From Isoetes taiwanensis (taxonomy: Eukaryota > Streptophyta > Lycopodiopsida > Isoetales > Isoetaceae), in NCBI GenBank assembly GCA_021234155.1, contig JAJEKV010000097.1:3102074-3166073 (forward strand): 64,000 nucleotides of DNA, given 5' to 3'. The position numbers were made by a program, and so were the translations under genes. The notes beneath the pieces are model-generated. The model had not been told where the DNA came from. It did no database searches and saw nothing but the letters and a program-made list of their open reading frames with translations. Positions 23,311 to 35,700 of this stretch are shown here, in pieces. Numbering within the stretch: the stretch's first letter is position 1; each line of letters opens with the position of its first letter.

Positions 23311-25346
23311 AAGTAGCAAGGTACTCTACTTTCTAAGAGGAAAAAACCGCGAACTTTGCAGAGATAAAATGAGCCCATTTTACAGCCATAATCCTTTTCA
23401 AGAGCACAATGTGAATCTTGAGAACAAACACGAGCCCTTCCAATCCACAATAATCCTTAACAATGCTCATTGAAGCACCCAATCCAAACAAACCATCAGA
23501 TCACTTCGCCAAAACAATCTCTCATGGATCCCCTCGCTTTTTCGCGATCAACAAACTTCTACAAATCGCAACTTACTCCATATCTTTTCAAACCCAATAA
23601 AATTTTAATGCGTAATCCGCCATACTTATTCACCAAAATCTATTCAATCTCATCCGTAAAAATCTTGGTTAAATCTAGGAAGATTGGGCTTCACTCTGCC
23701 GCTGATGGTGCCAAAGCTCACGCTTGCGCCGGCCGAATTTGGGATGCCACCGCGAAAATCTATGATGCATCCCAAGTGGGTTTCGATTTTGGAGCAATTT
23801 GATGTCTCTAAGTCGTGGGCCTCAGATTGTCGGACATTTATGTGGGAAAGATATGCCGATCTTGTTTCGATTTGTGACATCTCTGCTTTTATGTAGACCG
23901 TGGTATTGGTAAGTCAGACGATGATGTCCAATTATATCATGAATAGTCCCTATTAAAGTTACATGTTAAATGTGTAATCGGAATTTGCTCACCCAAATAC
24001 CATTCCTTAATATTTGATAGGCCATATGGCAAGAAAAAATACACCACCCAAATAAAAATGATCCTATTATAATATTGTATTGATCATGTCGATATCTCAT
24101 CACGGAACATCCAAATGTACACGATACACCCAAAGTCGTATAAATGATGCATCCCCAAAATTAAGAGTATTTTGCTTTCTACCATAAGTGCATGATGTAT
24201 TTTTGTTTGTAGTACACTTTGACATTACAAATAATGGGACAATCAAGGTAACGGATAACTAGGAAACACATTGTTATGAACATGCATCTTTCAATCTACA
24301 AATTGTATAATATTCTTAATGCCATGGTTTTCAATTTGAATGGGTGAATTCCCTTATAAAAATCATTAGATCCCTTGTTAAATATAAGCATGTATCCCAT
24401 TAATGGTTGAGATGAATTATTTGCCAAGAAGATGAATGGTCGAGATTGAAGAAGATGAACGAATCGAGATTGCGATCTCTCGCCTTATCATCCTATTACC
24501 GAGGCAGATCGATTTATCTCTCGACCTTCCCCTTTTTCCTCCGGCAAATGGATTGCTTGAAGATCTACTTTGATCCAAGCAGCTTGAACATGCATAGCTT
24601 GAGGTTTTGTGGTTGAAAACGCATGCGGACCGATGGTATCGTAAGCCACCTGTTCTTCAAATAATGGGCGACATCCCATTGGGACATTTTTTGATTTTTA
24701 CCCCCTGCCCCTCTTATGGAAAATCCTTGTCCCAGAGCTGATCACGAGGGAATGCTTGGGCCTTTCATTTTCAATCTGGGCAAAAGATGTCCGCGTGGGA
24801 TGCCGTAACTCAGGTAACTCGCCGCCATTCCGCCATGCATTTGCATTGTTTCATCCCTAAAAGGTTTGTGACTTTGCTTTTAGTCTCTCTACGCCTTTCC
24901 TACAGCTTTTGCATCAAATTATTGAATTCGATCACCGATATCCAATAATGTTGTTCCATTGTTTAGAAATCGGCCGCTTCTCACCCTTCAATAGTGCTTC
25001 CTCGCAACCACATTGCAGATCCCTTGGCATCTCGCCTTTCCGCATTTCCACCGGAAAATAGCCATAAACCCACAATTCAATAAATTGAACCGATTCAAAA
25101 TGTAATTAATTGGTACATAACTATATAATTTTCCGCTTGAAGCACCATTTGGAGTGGTTGCCCCTGCACTCCATTAAAAATGCCATCTCCGTGAGTGCCC
25201 ACAGTACACTCACATCCTTCCCCAGAATCACAACCTTTCCGCCATGGTTATCCTCAGAATCACAAAGATAACCAAATTCGTGTGTCTTTGCAAAATATAG
25301 CACTTTGTTTTCAAATTAGAATCGCTTATGAGCTCAAATGTGACGA
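23311..25346. other. non-coding region, no gene recognised
   Basis: Open frames of 60-110 codons (for example about 23470-23802 plus) overlap frames on the other strand and have no domain. Nothing else is supportable up to the copia LTR at 25347. Confidence 0.4.
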
Positions 25347-25614
25347 TGTTGAAATATTATGTTTGTTAAGTGTTTATGACACTTGTTATTTGCTAATTAT
25401 GTTCCTTAAGTTATGGACTTATGTTTAGTAGGTTGTTTATCTCTATTGAGAAGATTATGGCAAGAATAACTCCATGATCGCTGGCAAAACTCTTGATTCG
25501 TGGTATACTTAAAATGAAAGTGATCTCAATGAAGTTACACTCGCTTTTGGCCATCTCTTGTTCCTCCAATCTCTTGCTTTTGTTTCGCCTAGTCAATCAA
25601 GGTTTCTAATTTAC
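25347..25614 (+). repeat. 5' LTR of the copia element
   Basis: Begins TGTTGAAATATTA and ends near tttctaatttac. It matches 29755-30020 almost throughout. The canonical terminal CA is not clear in this copy, where ttac is followed by gtg. Confidence 0.85.
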
Positions 25615-26168
25615 GTGTTATGGGCCCACGATACAATCCGACTCCTGTGATAGCTCCTAACCGACCTTGCATTGTCCGCTCGCCCTTTGCAAACCTTACT
25701 TAAATCTTGCATTTAATACCGCATTTATGGACAAGGTTAGCACCTTGAATGCCTTTGAATGGAAACTCATTCCCCGCTTCACCGAAGAACTTCATGTTAT
25801 GGAAGTGGAGGATCCAAATGATCCCGAGGATAAGGGACTCGAGGTCGTGAATTCGGGATGAATTCAATCAAACCGCCATCGCTGTGTTCGGGCGCCGCTG
25901 AGGGTGCCGATGTTTAAGGAGATGCAACCATTGAGGTTGCTTTTGAATGAATCGGCCCCCGATCTTGTTGAGAAAGATCGCAAAGCCCGATTAGTGATCC
26001 GCTCGAGCCCCGATGATGGCCCCGCAAGATTGGTTAGGGGAGCTTCATCACCATAATTTGGCGAAGTTCTGTTGAACCATTATGCTTCGATTTGGTCGGG
26101 AATCGCCTTGCTCTCGTGAAACGCCTCTATAGTCTTCATTTGGTCAAGGTGGGGATTTGTGAGCATGC

Positions 26169-26600
26169 ATGCATCATGAGGGAGATGTCGACGAAGTTAC
26201 AGCCACCGCACCGACATCACCGAGGATGAGAAGGTCAAAGATGTTATTGAACAGCTTGCCTTCACTTTTTGAAGGAGTGGTTGTGAATATGGAAGGAAGG
26301 TCGCCGGAATACACTTTTGACAAAGCTTTTGAAAGGCTTAAGGCTGAAATAATCCGGCCGATTACAAAATAAGGCGATCTTGTATCGATACGCCATGTTT
26401 AGAGAAGAAAAGAAGGGAGAAAAGAATGGGGACTAAACCCTCGCTTTTGACAAAAATAAAGCTACCGCCGATGCCGTAAGGTAGGACATTTAGCAAGGGA
26501 TTGTAGAGCTCCCCGCACTGCACCACCACCTTCCAAGGAACATGCAAAATGCTGCGTAAGAAAATCATCATGAAGAAGTTAAAGAGGAGCATAACCGGAC
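26169..26600 (+). pseudogene. copia Gag remnant (UBN2-type plus CCHC zinc knuckle)
   Basis: Frames here read LLNSLPSLFEGVV and FERLKAEI, which correspond to the end of the UBN2-type Gag domain that forms the virus-like particle shell of copia elements. About 100 codons later, at 26462-26510, another frame gives CRKVGHLARDC, the second half of a CxxCxxxGHxxxxC nucleic-acid-binding knuckle. The two parts lie in different frames, and the N-terminal Gag (from about 25667) is only faintly readable. A non-functional copy. Confidence 0.7.
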
Positions 26601-26964
26601 ATTGTTGAAGAAACCCAAGGTAATTCAAGACCTTGGTGATTTCTTGTTTGTTGCATTGAGAATATGGAAGGGGATTCTAGCCCAAGTGGTATGTGGATTC
26701 CGAGCTACAAGTCACATGACTTCCAAGAAGGAGATATTTTTCAACCATCACCCACTTGCACGCCCTAGGGTAATTCGAATGGGAGATCATCATATCCGTG
26801 AAGCTATTGGCACAGTATTGTTAAAATCATTGTTGGGAATACTATTAACCTTGTCAAGAATGTTCTCGCATGTACCGGTCCGCAAAAGAACCTATTATCG
26901 CTAGTAAGCTCACCGATGCCGACATGAGATCAAGTTTTCAACCACCGATGTGAAGTGTTGAGCG

Positions 26965-27500
26965 GTGGAAGGAAAAATATTGATCCAAGCCATCGAAAAA
27001 GGCAACCTATACGAGATTATTGGGGTGCCAAAGTTGGTTGAGGAAGCATGTTATGCAGAGAAGCACCTCCGAAAGCAAACTCGTGGGCACTATAGGCTTG
27101 GGCACATAGCTCCCTTCGAACTTGACTTCTTAGTCAAACAAGGTTTTCAAACATGGCAAAGGATCTAGCGACCCTCGCAACATCCGCCTTCAATGCAAAA
27201 AAATAACAAGAGGGAGTTTTCCAGCCTCCACATCTCATGCAAGTCGAAATTAGCACCGCCGCACACACCGATCTTTGTGGGACCAATTACCCCAGCCTAC
27301 TTCAGCTCGAGGTATTTCCTTGTATTCTTGGATGATTTCTCTCGAAAGGTTTTCGATATTTTCTCAAAAACAAGAGTCAATGTTTTGAGTTCTTTTGCAT
27401 CTTCAAACAAGCAATTGAAAAAGGTACCTAATCAAATTATATCCCCGAGATCCGACAATGGGGAGAATTTTGCTCTAAAGTGTTTGAAGAGTTTTGTGTA
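26965..27500 (+). pseudogene. copia GAG-pre-integrase and integrase core remnant
   Basis: A first frame (26965-27168) ends in RLGHIAPFELDFLVKQG, the GAG-pre-integrase region with the histidine of the HHCC zinc site. Frame 27193-27501 then gives YFLVFLDDFSRKVFDIF, the DDFSR signature of the copia integrase catalytic core (first or second Asp), and SDNGENF, which corresponds to the SDNGxEF motif of the catalytic triad. The HHCC cysteines and the region between the frames are disrupted. In its intact form this enzyme inserts the cDNA into host DNA; here it is broken. Confidence 0.75.
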
Positions 27501-27965
27501 AAGCATGGATTGAGCATCAACTCACCGCACCTTTATACAAGTGAACGTAATGGTTCTGGGCCGAGAGGGTTAACGTAACTCCTCATTGAAATGGCTCAAC
27601 TCTATTGCTCAAAGATGAAAGTACCAGCCTGCTTTTGGGGGAAGCCATAGCAATCGCAGCTTTACTTGGTCAACAGAGTCCACATGCCAAACTTGATTTT
27701 AAGGTCCCCTCAAGAAATATGGTCGTAAACCTCCCGCTTCAATCATTTGAAGGTTTTGGTCGCAAGGCTTTTGTAAGAATCAATGTTGGGAGCTCTAAAC
27801 TAGGCAAATAAGCAAAAGAATGTATGTTTATTGGCTATTGTAGCAACATGAAAGCATACAGATTCATTGATCTTGCCACCAAGAAACTTGTGATTAGTTG
27901 TCATGCAGAATTTAATGAATATGAGAACTGCTTCTCCCAAGCCAAGTCAGAAGCATCTACCTTCA
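27501..27965 (+). pseudogene. copia integrase C-terminal region remnant
   Basis: Frame 27605-27811 and the following one match the stretch after the integrase core: ACFWGEAIAIAALL-type text (from 27630), then ECMFIGYCSNMKAYRFID (about 27818-27875), which is the usual 'xFxGYxxxxKxYRxxD' motif before the RT. At least two frame shifts separate the pieces. Confidence 0.65.
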
Positions 27966-28254
27966 TTATTGTAGCGCATTACGGATGTACTAAGTAAGAG
28001 CTTGTCCATACCTCAAAGGGAGACCCCTAGAAGTGAAGAACATGATATATCCGCTAAGCGATACGTAAAAAAGCTGATGATACAGAAGAAAGTGACACTT
28101 TGGAAAATGCTATTGAAAGTATTGATGCTGTGAGACCTGCACGAATTAGAAGACCTCCCAGCTGGCTACAGGATTATGTGTTCTCCACGTAAGATCATGC
28201 CATTGAGCCCCTCGTGAGTTATTCGTGGCCATTAATAGCAGAGAAAAGATCAAT

Positions 28255-29130
28255 GGCTTGTCGCCATGCAACTTGAGCTTGCCTCAATCGAGGAAGCTAA
28301 GACTTGGTCCTTGGTTAATAAACCAAATAACGTAAGCATCATTGATCCAAAATGGGTTTTCAAGATCAAATATAGCAATGTTGATGGCAAAGATTGAACG
28401 CCAAAGCAAGATTGGTGGCAAAGGGATTTTCACAAGTATATGGTATCGACTACAACAGACCTTTTGCACTGCTTGTAAAACTTCCATCCGGTGGAGGACT
28501 ATTTTGGCTTATGCTTGCCAACAAAGAATTTCACATTCATCGATGGATGTAACAAACGCCTTCTTGCATGGTGAACTTGAGGAAGAGCTCTATTTGGAGC
28601 AAACGTAAGGCTTTTCACAGGATCTAACCTAGTCTCCAGATACACAAGGCCCTCAGATGGCCTCAAAGTGCATCCGTAACTTGGTATTCCGTGATTGAAC
28701 CAAGTACTCCTCATGCTTGGGTTCCAAGTAAGTGTAAATGATCCTAGTGTATATTTTCGCTTCATGCCTGCTCCAATGTTTGTGCTATGCTATGTGGATG
28801 ATCTAATCATCATATCATATTTAGAAGATGACTTAGCATCATTGAAGGAACAGCCCATAAGCGCCTCGTAATGAAGGATTTGGGCATGATCCACCATTTC
28901 CTTTGGCATTCAAATCACATACAACAGGGAAAAAGGGAAGATGTTTTTGCATCAAGAAAAGTACTTAACAGATTTATTGCACGTGCTAGAGATGTCAAGT
29001 GTAACACGCTTGAACTCCTCCGAATATGGAGTCAATCTAAGTGCAAAATGACGAGCCCCTGCTCCTCTAATCTCTTGCACATTCATGAGCAAAGATGTAA
29101 AACATCTTGGGGACCTTGAATTTTGGTACC
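28255..29130 (+). pseudogene. copia reverse transcriptase remnant
   Basis: Recognisable RT blocks appear in successive, different frames. They are ELASIEEAKTWSLV with DPKWVFKIKY at the N-terminus (28265-28375), FIDGCNKRLLAW around 28535 (the 'DVxNAFLxG' block with the first Asp), and CYVDDLIIIS at about 28790-28820 (the YVDD catalytic pair). The last is LHQEKYLTDLLH, near 28950. At least five stops or frame shifts interrupt them, so no RT could be made. Confidence 0.8.
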
Positions 29131-29222
29131 GTGGGCTACTAGACCTGATCTATCCTTGACACTATCTAAGTTGAGCCACCTAATGATCCTAAGCACGCCA
29201 TTGTTGTTCTCTCAAAAGATGC

Positions 29223-29700
29223 TTGAGATATATTGCAGAACTCCTAACCTTGAATCGCTTTGATGTCGATAAGAGTAATGAAATCATTGGATACACGCAT
29301 CTGGATTGGGGAGATGCGCATTTAAGATCCATTTCGATATGCCTTCACATTTGCGTGGAATTGTCATTGAATAGCAAAGAGCAAAAGTGCATTGCACAAT
29401 CAACCACAGAGGCCGAAGTTTTATGCAATAGCACATGGATCTAATGAAGCAAACCGCTGCGTGAGGTTAGCACTTGAGCTACACATTCACAAACAAACAG
29501 GATGATTTTAATGGTCGACAATCGTGGAGCCATGAAGGTGTCATATGATCCAAATTGAGCACAAGAGGATGAAACACATTGACATTAAATTTCATTATAT
29601 CGTGGATCTTCTCTAACAGTGACACCGAAACTCGATGTAATCGCCTCTACAGAGAGACATGATTAAGATGCAATGACAAAAGCATTAGGAAGCACAAAAT
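29223..29700 (+). pseudogene. copia RNase H remnant
   Basis: Frame 29223-29444 holds EQKCIAQSTTEAE, the 'KxxxxALSTTEAEY' RNase H signature with its catalytic Glu. Upstream is GYTHLDWGD, corresponding to GYxDSDWAGD. The later part (to about 29700) is readable only in fragments (the word HIDIKFHYI). The domain normally degrades the RNA strand during reverse transcription. Here the catalytic Asp of the first motif is kept only in a degraded context. Confidence 0.7.
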
Positions 29701-29754
29701 TTCAGAAATTTCTGGAGATGGCTGGGCTTAAACAGGCAAACACTTAAGGAGGGA

Positions 29755-30020
29755 TGTTGAAATATTAAGTGTTTGTTAAGTGTTTATGACACTTGTTATT
29801 TGCTAATTATGTTCCTTAAGTTATGGACTTATGTTTAGTAGGTTGTTTATCTCTGCTGAGAAGATTATGGCAAGAATAACTCCATGATCGCTGGCAAAAC
29901 TCTTGGATTCGTATACTTAAGATGAAAGTGATCTCAATGAAGTTACACCGCTTTGGCCATCTCTTGTTCCTCCAATCTCTTGCTCTTGTTTCGTCTAGTC
30001 AATCAAGGTTTCTAATTTAC
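29755..30020 (+). repeat. 3' LTR of the copia element
   Basis: Starts TGTTGAAATATTAAG directly after a polypurine tract and ends near tttctaatttac, followed by aacag. It is nearly identical to the 5' copy. Differences are a mix of single substitutions and 1-3-base indels. Confidence 0.85.
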
Positions 30021-30185
30021 AACAGATACATGGGTTCCAGAGACAGAGTGATCTAAGAAATGACGCCCAATATGCCAAGGGAAACTTTGGCAGCCTTTAA
30101 GATCTTCATCCCTAGATTTAATCTTATAATTTTAACACGTTCTCCGGCCGCAGGTAACTGAACTACAATGCTAATTCCGTTACTG

Positions 30186-30325
30186 CTCATAAATTGCACC
30201 GCCTTTTCCCAAATTCCACTTCCATGAGCTCCACGCCACCAATCCGGACAATCGCTACTCGCTCATAAATTGCATCGCCTTTTTTCCAAATTCCACTTCC
30301 ATGAGCTCCACGCCACCAATCCGCA
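30186..30325. repeat. tandem duplication, about 70 bp
   Basis: Two adjacent copies of a block containing gctcataaattgca, ccaaattccacttccatgag and ctccacgccaccaatccg start near 30187 and 30259. They are nearly identical apart from a small insertion. They lie just downstream of the LRR remnant and may belong to it. Confidence 0.75.
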
Positions 30326-30578
30326 ATCGAGAGGTCGCCCAGAAGTGGCATGTGGAATTGTGAGATTATAGTTTGCAATCCCGCCACAAAAATCTAGCGT
30401 AAGAACACCCGCTTTGATTTTGGTAGTTTTGAACCTTCCAAAAGGCGGATATGAACAACCCGAATTTTCTTGAATTTTTATGAACGATGAAATCCAACCA
30501 TTTAAAACAAAGACCCACTTGCACAAAAAAGTCTCACTGGCAAAAAGAACGCGGACACTCTAAAATTGTTTCAAAGTG

Positions 30579-31560
30579 TCAACTTGGCGCTTGTGCAAAT
30601 AAAAAAAAAAAGCAAAAACAAAAAGGCAAGGTTGCAGTGGTTAGGCAAAGTTGTTGCGGTTGTTCCGCAATCATGTTCCCAAACGATAAAGGAATACCCC
30701 CGTAAAGCTTATTGTATGATGTATCCAATGCTTGAAGATTGAGTAGATTACCCCAAGATAGTGGTATGCTTCCACCGATCATGTTTCCTTTAACCTAATA
30801 TCCTCGCAGCCTTGATGCCCCGCTAGATCCGAGGGCAAAGATCCGAGGGCAAAGATCCGTGAGATGATTATATTCAAGAAATAGTTGCACTAGAGAAGTT
30901 ACTTGCCAAACTCCACCTCGCTAATGAGTTATTTCTAATATAGAGTCATTGAAGATTACCCCTGCTAGCCATGGAGGACTAATGCCCCCAAAGAGGGGAT
31001 GGTTATAATCAAGGTAGAAATTTACCACCGAGGATGGAGACCGGAATACTTGAACCGAGGTCAAGCTTCCGCATTAAATCAATGCTTTTCAAATGCCGGA
31101 ACTTGCCTATGGAATTTGGAGTTGGACCCGTAAGCCTCCATTGTTGCATTTGACCGCTAAGATCAAGCTCTTGAAGAAATTAGAGGTCAACCTCGCCTTT
31201 GCGCTTTGAAAACATCCACTGAAAAATCCAAAGAAAGCCGCTGCCAAGAGATGAACAATAATAATAAGCCGACCCTCGATTCTCATCTTCCCAACTTACG
31301 ATATAACGGAAATGGTCGGATTCTTTGAAGAAAAAACGGATTTTGCTTGCACAAAAGTGTTAAAAGAAGCATCCCGCCCCGGAAAGCGTGGACATGAATA
31401 GAGGATGAATTTACCCGCCGAAAGATTAATTTGATGCTATTATAAAAGCACCAAGTTGAATAAGAGATGTTGGGATTAAGACGTAGATAAGCCAAAAAAA
31501 AATAGCCCCAACCAAATCCGCCATGTACCTTTCGCCATATACCTTCGCCATGCATCCAAG
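30579..31560 (-). pseudogene. LRR receptor-like protein remnant
   Basis: Minus-strand frames between about 31240 and 30640 carry plant-specific extracellular leucine-rich repeats (LxxLxxLDLxxNxLxGxIPxxxGxL type). Examples are LTGPTPNSIGKFRHLKSID, SIPVSILGG, LVQLFLEYNHLTDL, GGSIPLSWGNLLNLQALD and YGGIPLSFGNM. They are spread over different frames with stop codons, so the gene is dead or the consensus is poor. A possible N-terminal part lies upstream towards 31560 (31283-31555), but it is weak. No transmembrane segment or kinase domain was found, so RLP versus RLK origin is open. Intact members act at the plasma membrane in defence or development. Confidence 0.7.
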
Positions 31561-31599
31561 GAGAGGAAATAAGAAAGATGTAGACCTGAGCTTAGGTGC

Positions 31600-32155
31600 G
31601 GGAAAAGGCAAGAGTCGATGCAAATTTTCAGTTTTTCAATTTCGAGGACCGCCCTCCGTCAAAATTTTGATGAGTTTCTAATTTTCGAACCGTAGGATGT
31701 GAAAAATCTAAAATCTAATGGCTAAAATATTGCCATATCATATTTTGCTTAGGTGGAAGTGCTACGGGATAGCTTAGAATTGCAAGGAGGGTTGCACGCT
31801 TGGTTAGGGGTCGCGCGGCTAAAAAAAAAAAAAACGCAGGCAGCCCGCGCTCAAGCAGATTGCCGGTGTCCCTTCTATCGGGTAACGCTACCCTGCTGGA
31901 AAACACTAGCCTACCGGCATGCTCTCTGCATGCAAACCCCGCCCGATCTAGGGCAGCCATGGATTTGATTCATCCCCTTCATCAAAACAACTAAAAATCC
32001 CAATGATCACCGCTGTATCCACACTCTCAATCTCCATTGCGGAGCATGCAAATAACTCTCAATAAGAATCCAGAGAATTTAATATCCACTTCTGGGTTGT
32101 GCATCCTCTGTTGCTCACCTGTTCTTCGATAATGCTGTTCCTCACCTGTTCTTCA
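31600..32155. other. non-coding region, no gene recognised
   Basis: Contains an A-run near 31819-31832. Only overlapping short frames on both strands and no domain. Confidence 0.4.
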
Positions 32156-32159
32156 AATT

Positions 32160-32480
32160 CTTGAGATCGAATCCAAGCAAGAAGAAACGAAGGAAATGGG
32201 CAGAGGTTGGTCGCGATGATCCGCAATTCAGAAGATCCGCCATCCAAGCCTGCCATCCATGCCCACGCCTGCTCAAAAAGGAAAGCAGCATGCTTTCTTA
32301 TCCTTCTATTCTCAAACCATGCCTTAGCCGATTTTGGAATGCTCAAGCCAACAAGCAGCCGGTTTTTGGAATTCTCGACCAACAAGCAGCTCAAATCAGC
32401 TAAAAAATACGCTTTGCCTATGATTTTCCATACAATATCCAGCCGAAATCTAGGCCAAACCATGCTTGAGATACGGTAAA
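32160..32480 (-). repeat. third, partial copy of the 18.5/20.6-kb repeat arm
   Basis: Around 32330-32470 the words caacaagcagctcaaatca, tacaatat and aatctaggccaaaccatg follow in the same order as in the foldback arm of the long direct repeats. Only one arm is present here, so the palindrome is lost. This shows that the foldback arm belongs to a dispersed family and not just to a local duplication. Confidence 0.6.
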
Positions 32481-32798
32481 CGAAATAATTAGAAGTTAAT
32501 ATTGAAGTCATCTTTCGCTTCGCATAAATTGTACAAGAGGATAAAAAGTGGTAAATGAGGGCATTTTATTCCTTCCAAATGTTACTGATGTCAGCATACA
32601 AATGCAGAAATAGCTTACGATTAGACAACGAGGTCTGCACAGATAGATGCCCTCCACATTTGTATTAAACCCGTTTGGAGCTTCAGCACTTCAGCAAGCG
32701 AATGACTCTAGCACAAGAGACATCACTACTCGGAAACATTTTTTCTGTGTTACGTTCCAAATATTTGACTTTTTCTGTGGCTCTTTTGAAAATCTAAG

Positions 32799-35700
32799 TC
32801 AATAACCATATTTGTCATTTAAAGAAGTCCTTCCATCCCCTGTTTGGCCTGCAGATAACAGAAAACAGAGTCAGTATCTCTAAATCTGCAATTCAAGAAA
32901 TAAGAACCTATTTCCTTGCAGTAAAAGGGCATTGTAAAATTAGAATTTTAAAAAACTTGAAGTTAAATAAAAACACAATACTAGACAATACCATTTTCTA
33001 TCAGGATGAATACTAGGCTTCACCTTGAGGAGGGATCCACGAGTCATATGCTGTATCTTCATCCATCTCCAGAAAAGCTGGCTTCTCAGGTCCATATCTT
33101 CGAAGAAGCCTTTGGCTTGGAATCCTTTAGGCAATCTGATTGTCCTCCCTTGGGGCCACATCCACTTTGTTTGAACATGCATTTTCTGATGTCAAATTGG
33201 CCATTTCCGACAACATGTGTTCAGAGCTTCCATCTCTATCCTGAGAAATGCTAGAAGGTTCTTCAACAGAAGTCACCTTAGTTGGTGAAAGGGCAGTTGG
33301 CACTTCAGCTTCACTCACAAAAGCAACTTCAGGGGTATGAACACCCAAAATTTTCACTGTTTTAGGGGCTTGATTTGTCATCCTTGTACCACTGGAAACG
33401 TCGATAGAGACGTCATGTGAAATTTGCTGTACATTAGCAGTCTCTGATTCTACTTTTAGTGTCCATTTAGCTGCAGCCTCACCTGTGGGATCAGCAATCT
33501 TTAGAAGCCGATCAATTCTGCCTCTTTCATTCTGGAGATGCTCTATTTCAAGCATTATACTTGTGGCATGGTCCTCCACTGTTTGAATGAAAACATAAAG
33601 CAGAATTAATCAAAATAGATTTGCGCCACCTAGTTAAATAAATGCGATATAGCTCACCTAGCTTTGTCGAAACACTTGACATGAATGCATCCAAAGGATC
33701 TATAGAATCTGGCTCTTTCGATTTGCCTTCATTTTCTGGTCGTGCCTTCCCTTGTTCAACTTTCAATGAGATTGATAGAGCCTCAATTTCCTGGGAGATT
33801 GTATGTTTCTTGTCCAACAAGGATTCAGCAGTTTCAACTTGCGGCGTATCCCCTTTACGAGCAACTTTACGGCTCTTTGTTGTTCGATCGTAAAATTCAT
33901 CATCACTGTAAATGGAGTTTGTGCATGAGTGAGTCATCACACTGAAAGAAGTTTGTGCATCAGGGAGAGAGAGCCATCCCTGTGAAAGAAGTTTGTTCTT
34001 CCTTTTACACAGATTGTTCTTTCTTAAACATGCATTAGGGGCCTACACACATCCAATCACCTGCTACGTCATCACTTGCTGCATCAACTAAAATATTAGA
34101 GAGGCTCTTATAAATCTCCTTCCAGTGCACAATGTGGCAGGACTCCCCCATTGTTTGAGACATCAAGTCAATACAATTTTAAGACTATTAAACCGGCACA
34201 TCTTCTCCTTCCCATCTAAAAATAAAAGCGCAGCCAAGAGAGTCTTGTTCAGCTCTTTCCTTTGATGTGTCAGATTTATACATCCTATCTATGCATGCAC
34301 ATATGAGAATGTAAAAGTGTTTATAACTACATATGATGTCTAGATATAACCATTACCTAGTGTGTTCCCAGACAGATCCACATTACCTTCTCTCCTGTGC
34401 ATCTAGATCTAGAAAGAATAAAGTTTTTAAAAGAAGTTTTCCTTTGCTAGAAGGTATCAGTCCAGTTCCAAAAAATTTTAGCTTGCAAAGCTCGCAACTC
34501 CAAGTACAAGATGACATGAACTTCACCCTCTGAACATATATCTTCCAAGTACCACGCCACTGCCACCTCCCAAAGCGAGCTGATATTTGAAGAACCTAAA
34601 GCAAAATTCAGAGAAGTCCTCTGTTCATCTCTGTAAGGGCAGGATTCAGACATTTTCTATGGCATTGACTTCTCGTGTTCTCCAAAAATTTATGCCCCAA
34701 TAAGCCAATTTTTAGCATCTGCATACCATCTCTAGGAGCTTCCTTCCAAATTTACGCAATGCAAGTTGTTCAAGATCCCACCAAGATGCATCAGTTTGTT
34801 AACACAAATCTTCTCCTTCCAGCAGTTATCATGGATCTTTTGTGTGGGATGGGAGGGGCATCATGTACATTTGCACTAAAAATTTAGATCCAAATTACAT
34901 GGTCAGTGAGGATTTACTCAGTTATGAGAATTAACAGAGGCAATTAGTTTAAAATAAGGGCATACGATTTAATAAGAAAATACTGCTAATTTCAAGATTA
35001 GCTTCTTGAAACCTAATTTCAATTTCACCTGAGATCTCCTTCTTCTTCTTCTCCTCTAGATTTCTTCTTCCTGAGGAATCTTCCTTTTGGGACTTTGCTC
35101 CAAGACTCTCCCGAATACTTTCATTTAAAGTCTCCTCAAGGTTCTCGAAGTTCCTCCAAAAGCTATAGGAGATTAAAACATTTTCTTCATCAATTTCCAA
35201 ATAAGAAAGTCCAAATAGTTTAGAAACGAGCAACAATTATCTGAAAAATGCACAACAGAGATCCACAGTTTCTAAATGATCTCCACGCTAAATACTAAGA
35301 AGACATTAACAATGGCCACAGTTTCTAGATAGCCTCCACACTTAATACTAAGAAGACGTTTCATAATTTTCCCATGAGTTCTAGTATGAATGAATTTAAA
35401 TGTTTATCTTACCTATTACTCCACTGAAATGCATGTCGAATTTACAAGCCTACCTCTATTTTATCTAAAATAAATTTCCCTTTCAGATCCTATTATGTTA
35501 TGTCAAGAACAATCCAACATCCCAAACAAGAGCTTAACCTGTTCAATGCGCTGTTCATTACGAAAGCAACTTGTGTCTGCTGGCCTTGTGTCAATCCCCC
35601 TGTGCAAATTCCTTTGCTTGTATGGCATCAATTTCTTTCTTCAAGTTAGCAAGCTGTCATAAAAATATTAGTATAGAAGAGCTTGTTAGAGGCATGCCAG

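Larger units (their letters stand above)
25347..30020 (+). mobile_element. Ty1/copia LTR retrotransposon, complete outline, inactive
   Basis: Two directly repeated LTRs (25347-25614 and 29755-30020) enclose gag, GAG-pre-integrase, integrase, RT and RNase H remnants in the order typical of Ty1/copia. A polypurine tract (aaggaggga, about 29746-29754) abuts the 3' LTR. After the 5' LTR, tgttatgggcccacg can be aligned with gaps to the initiator tRNA-Met primer-site consensus, but weakly. The LTRs differ at roughly ten positions in about 267 bp by hand count, which suggests a fairly young insertion. Yet the internal frames carry many stops and indels. I could not find a convincing 5-bp target-site duplication. 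Confidence 0.85.

Noticed and set aside
33906-35028. Extra exons in the long intron 9 of the kanadaptin gene
   Set aside because: Short frames on both strands have no similarity to the family, and the reading phase across the intron is satisfied by exons 9 and 10 without them (after allowing for the exon 9 indels).
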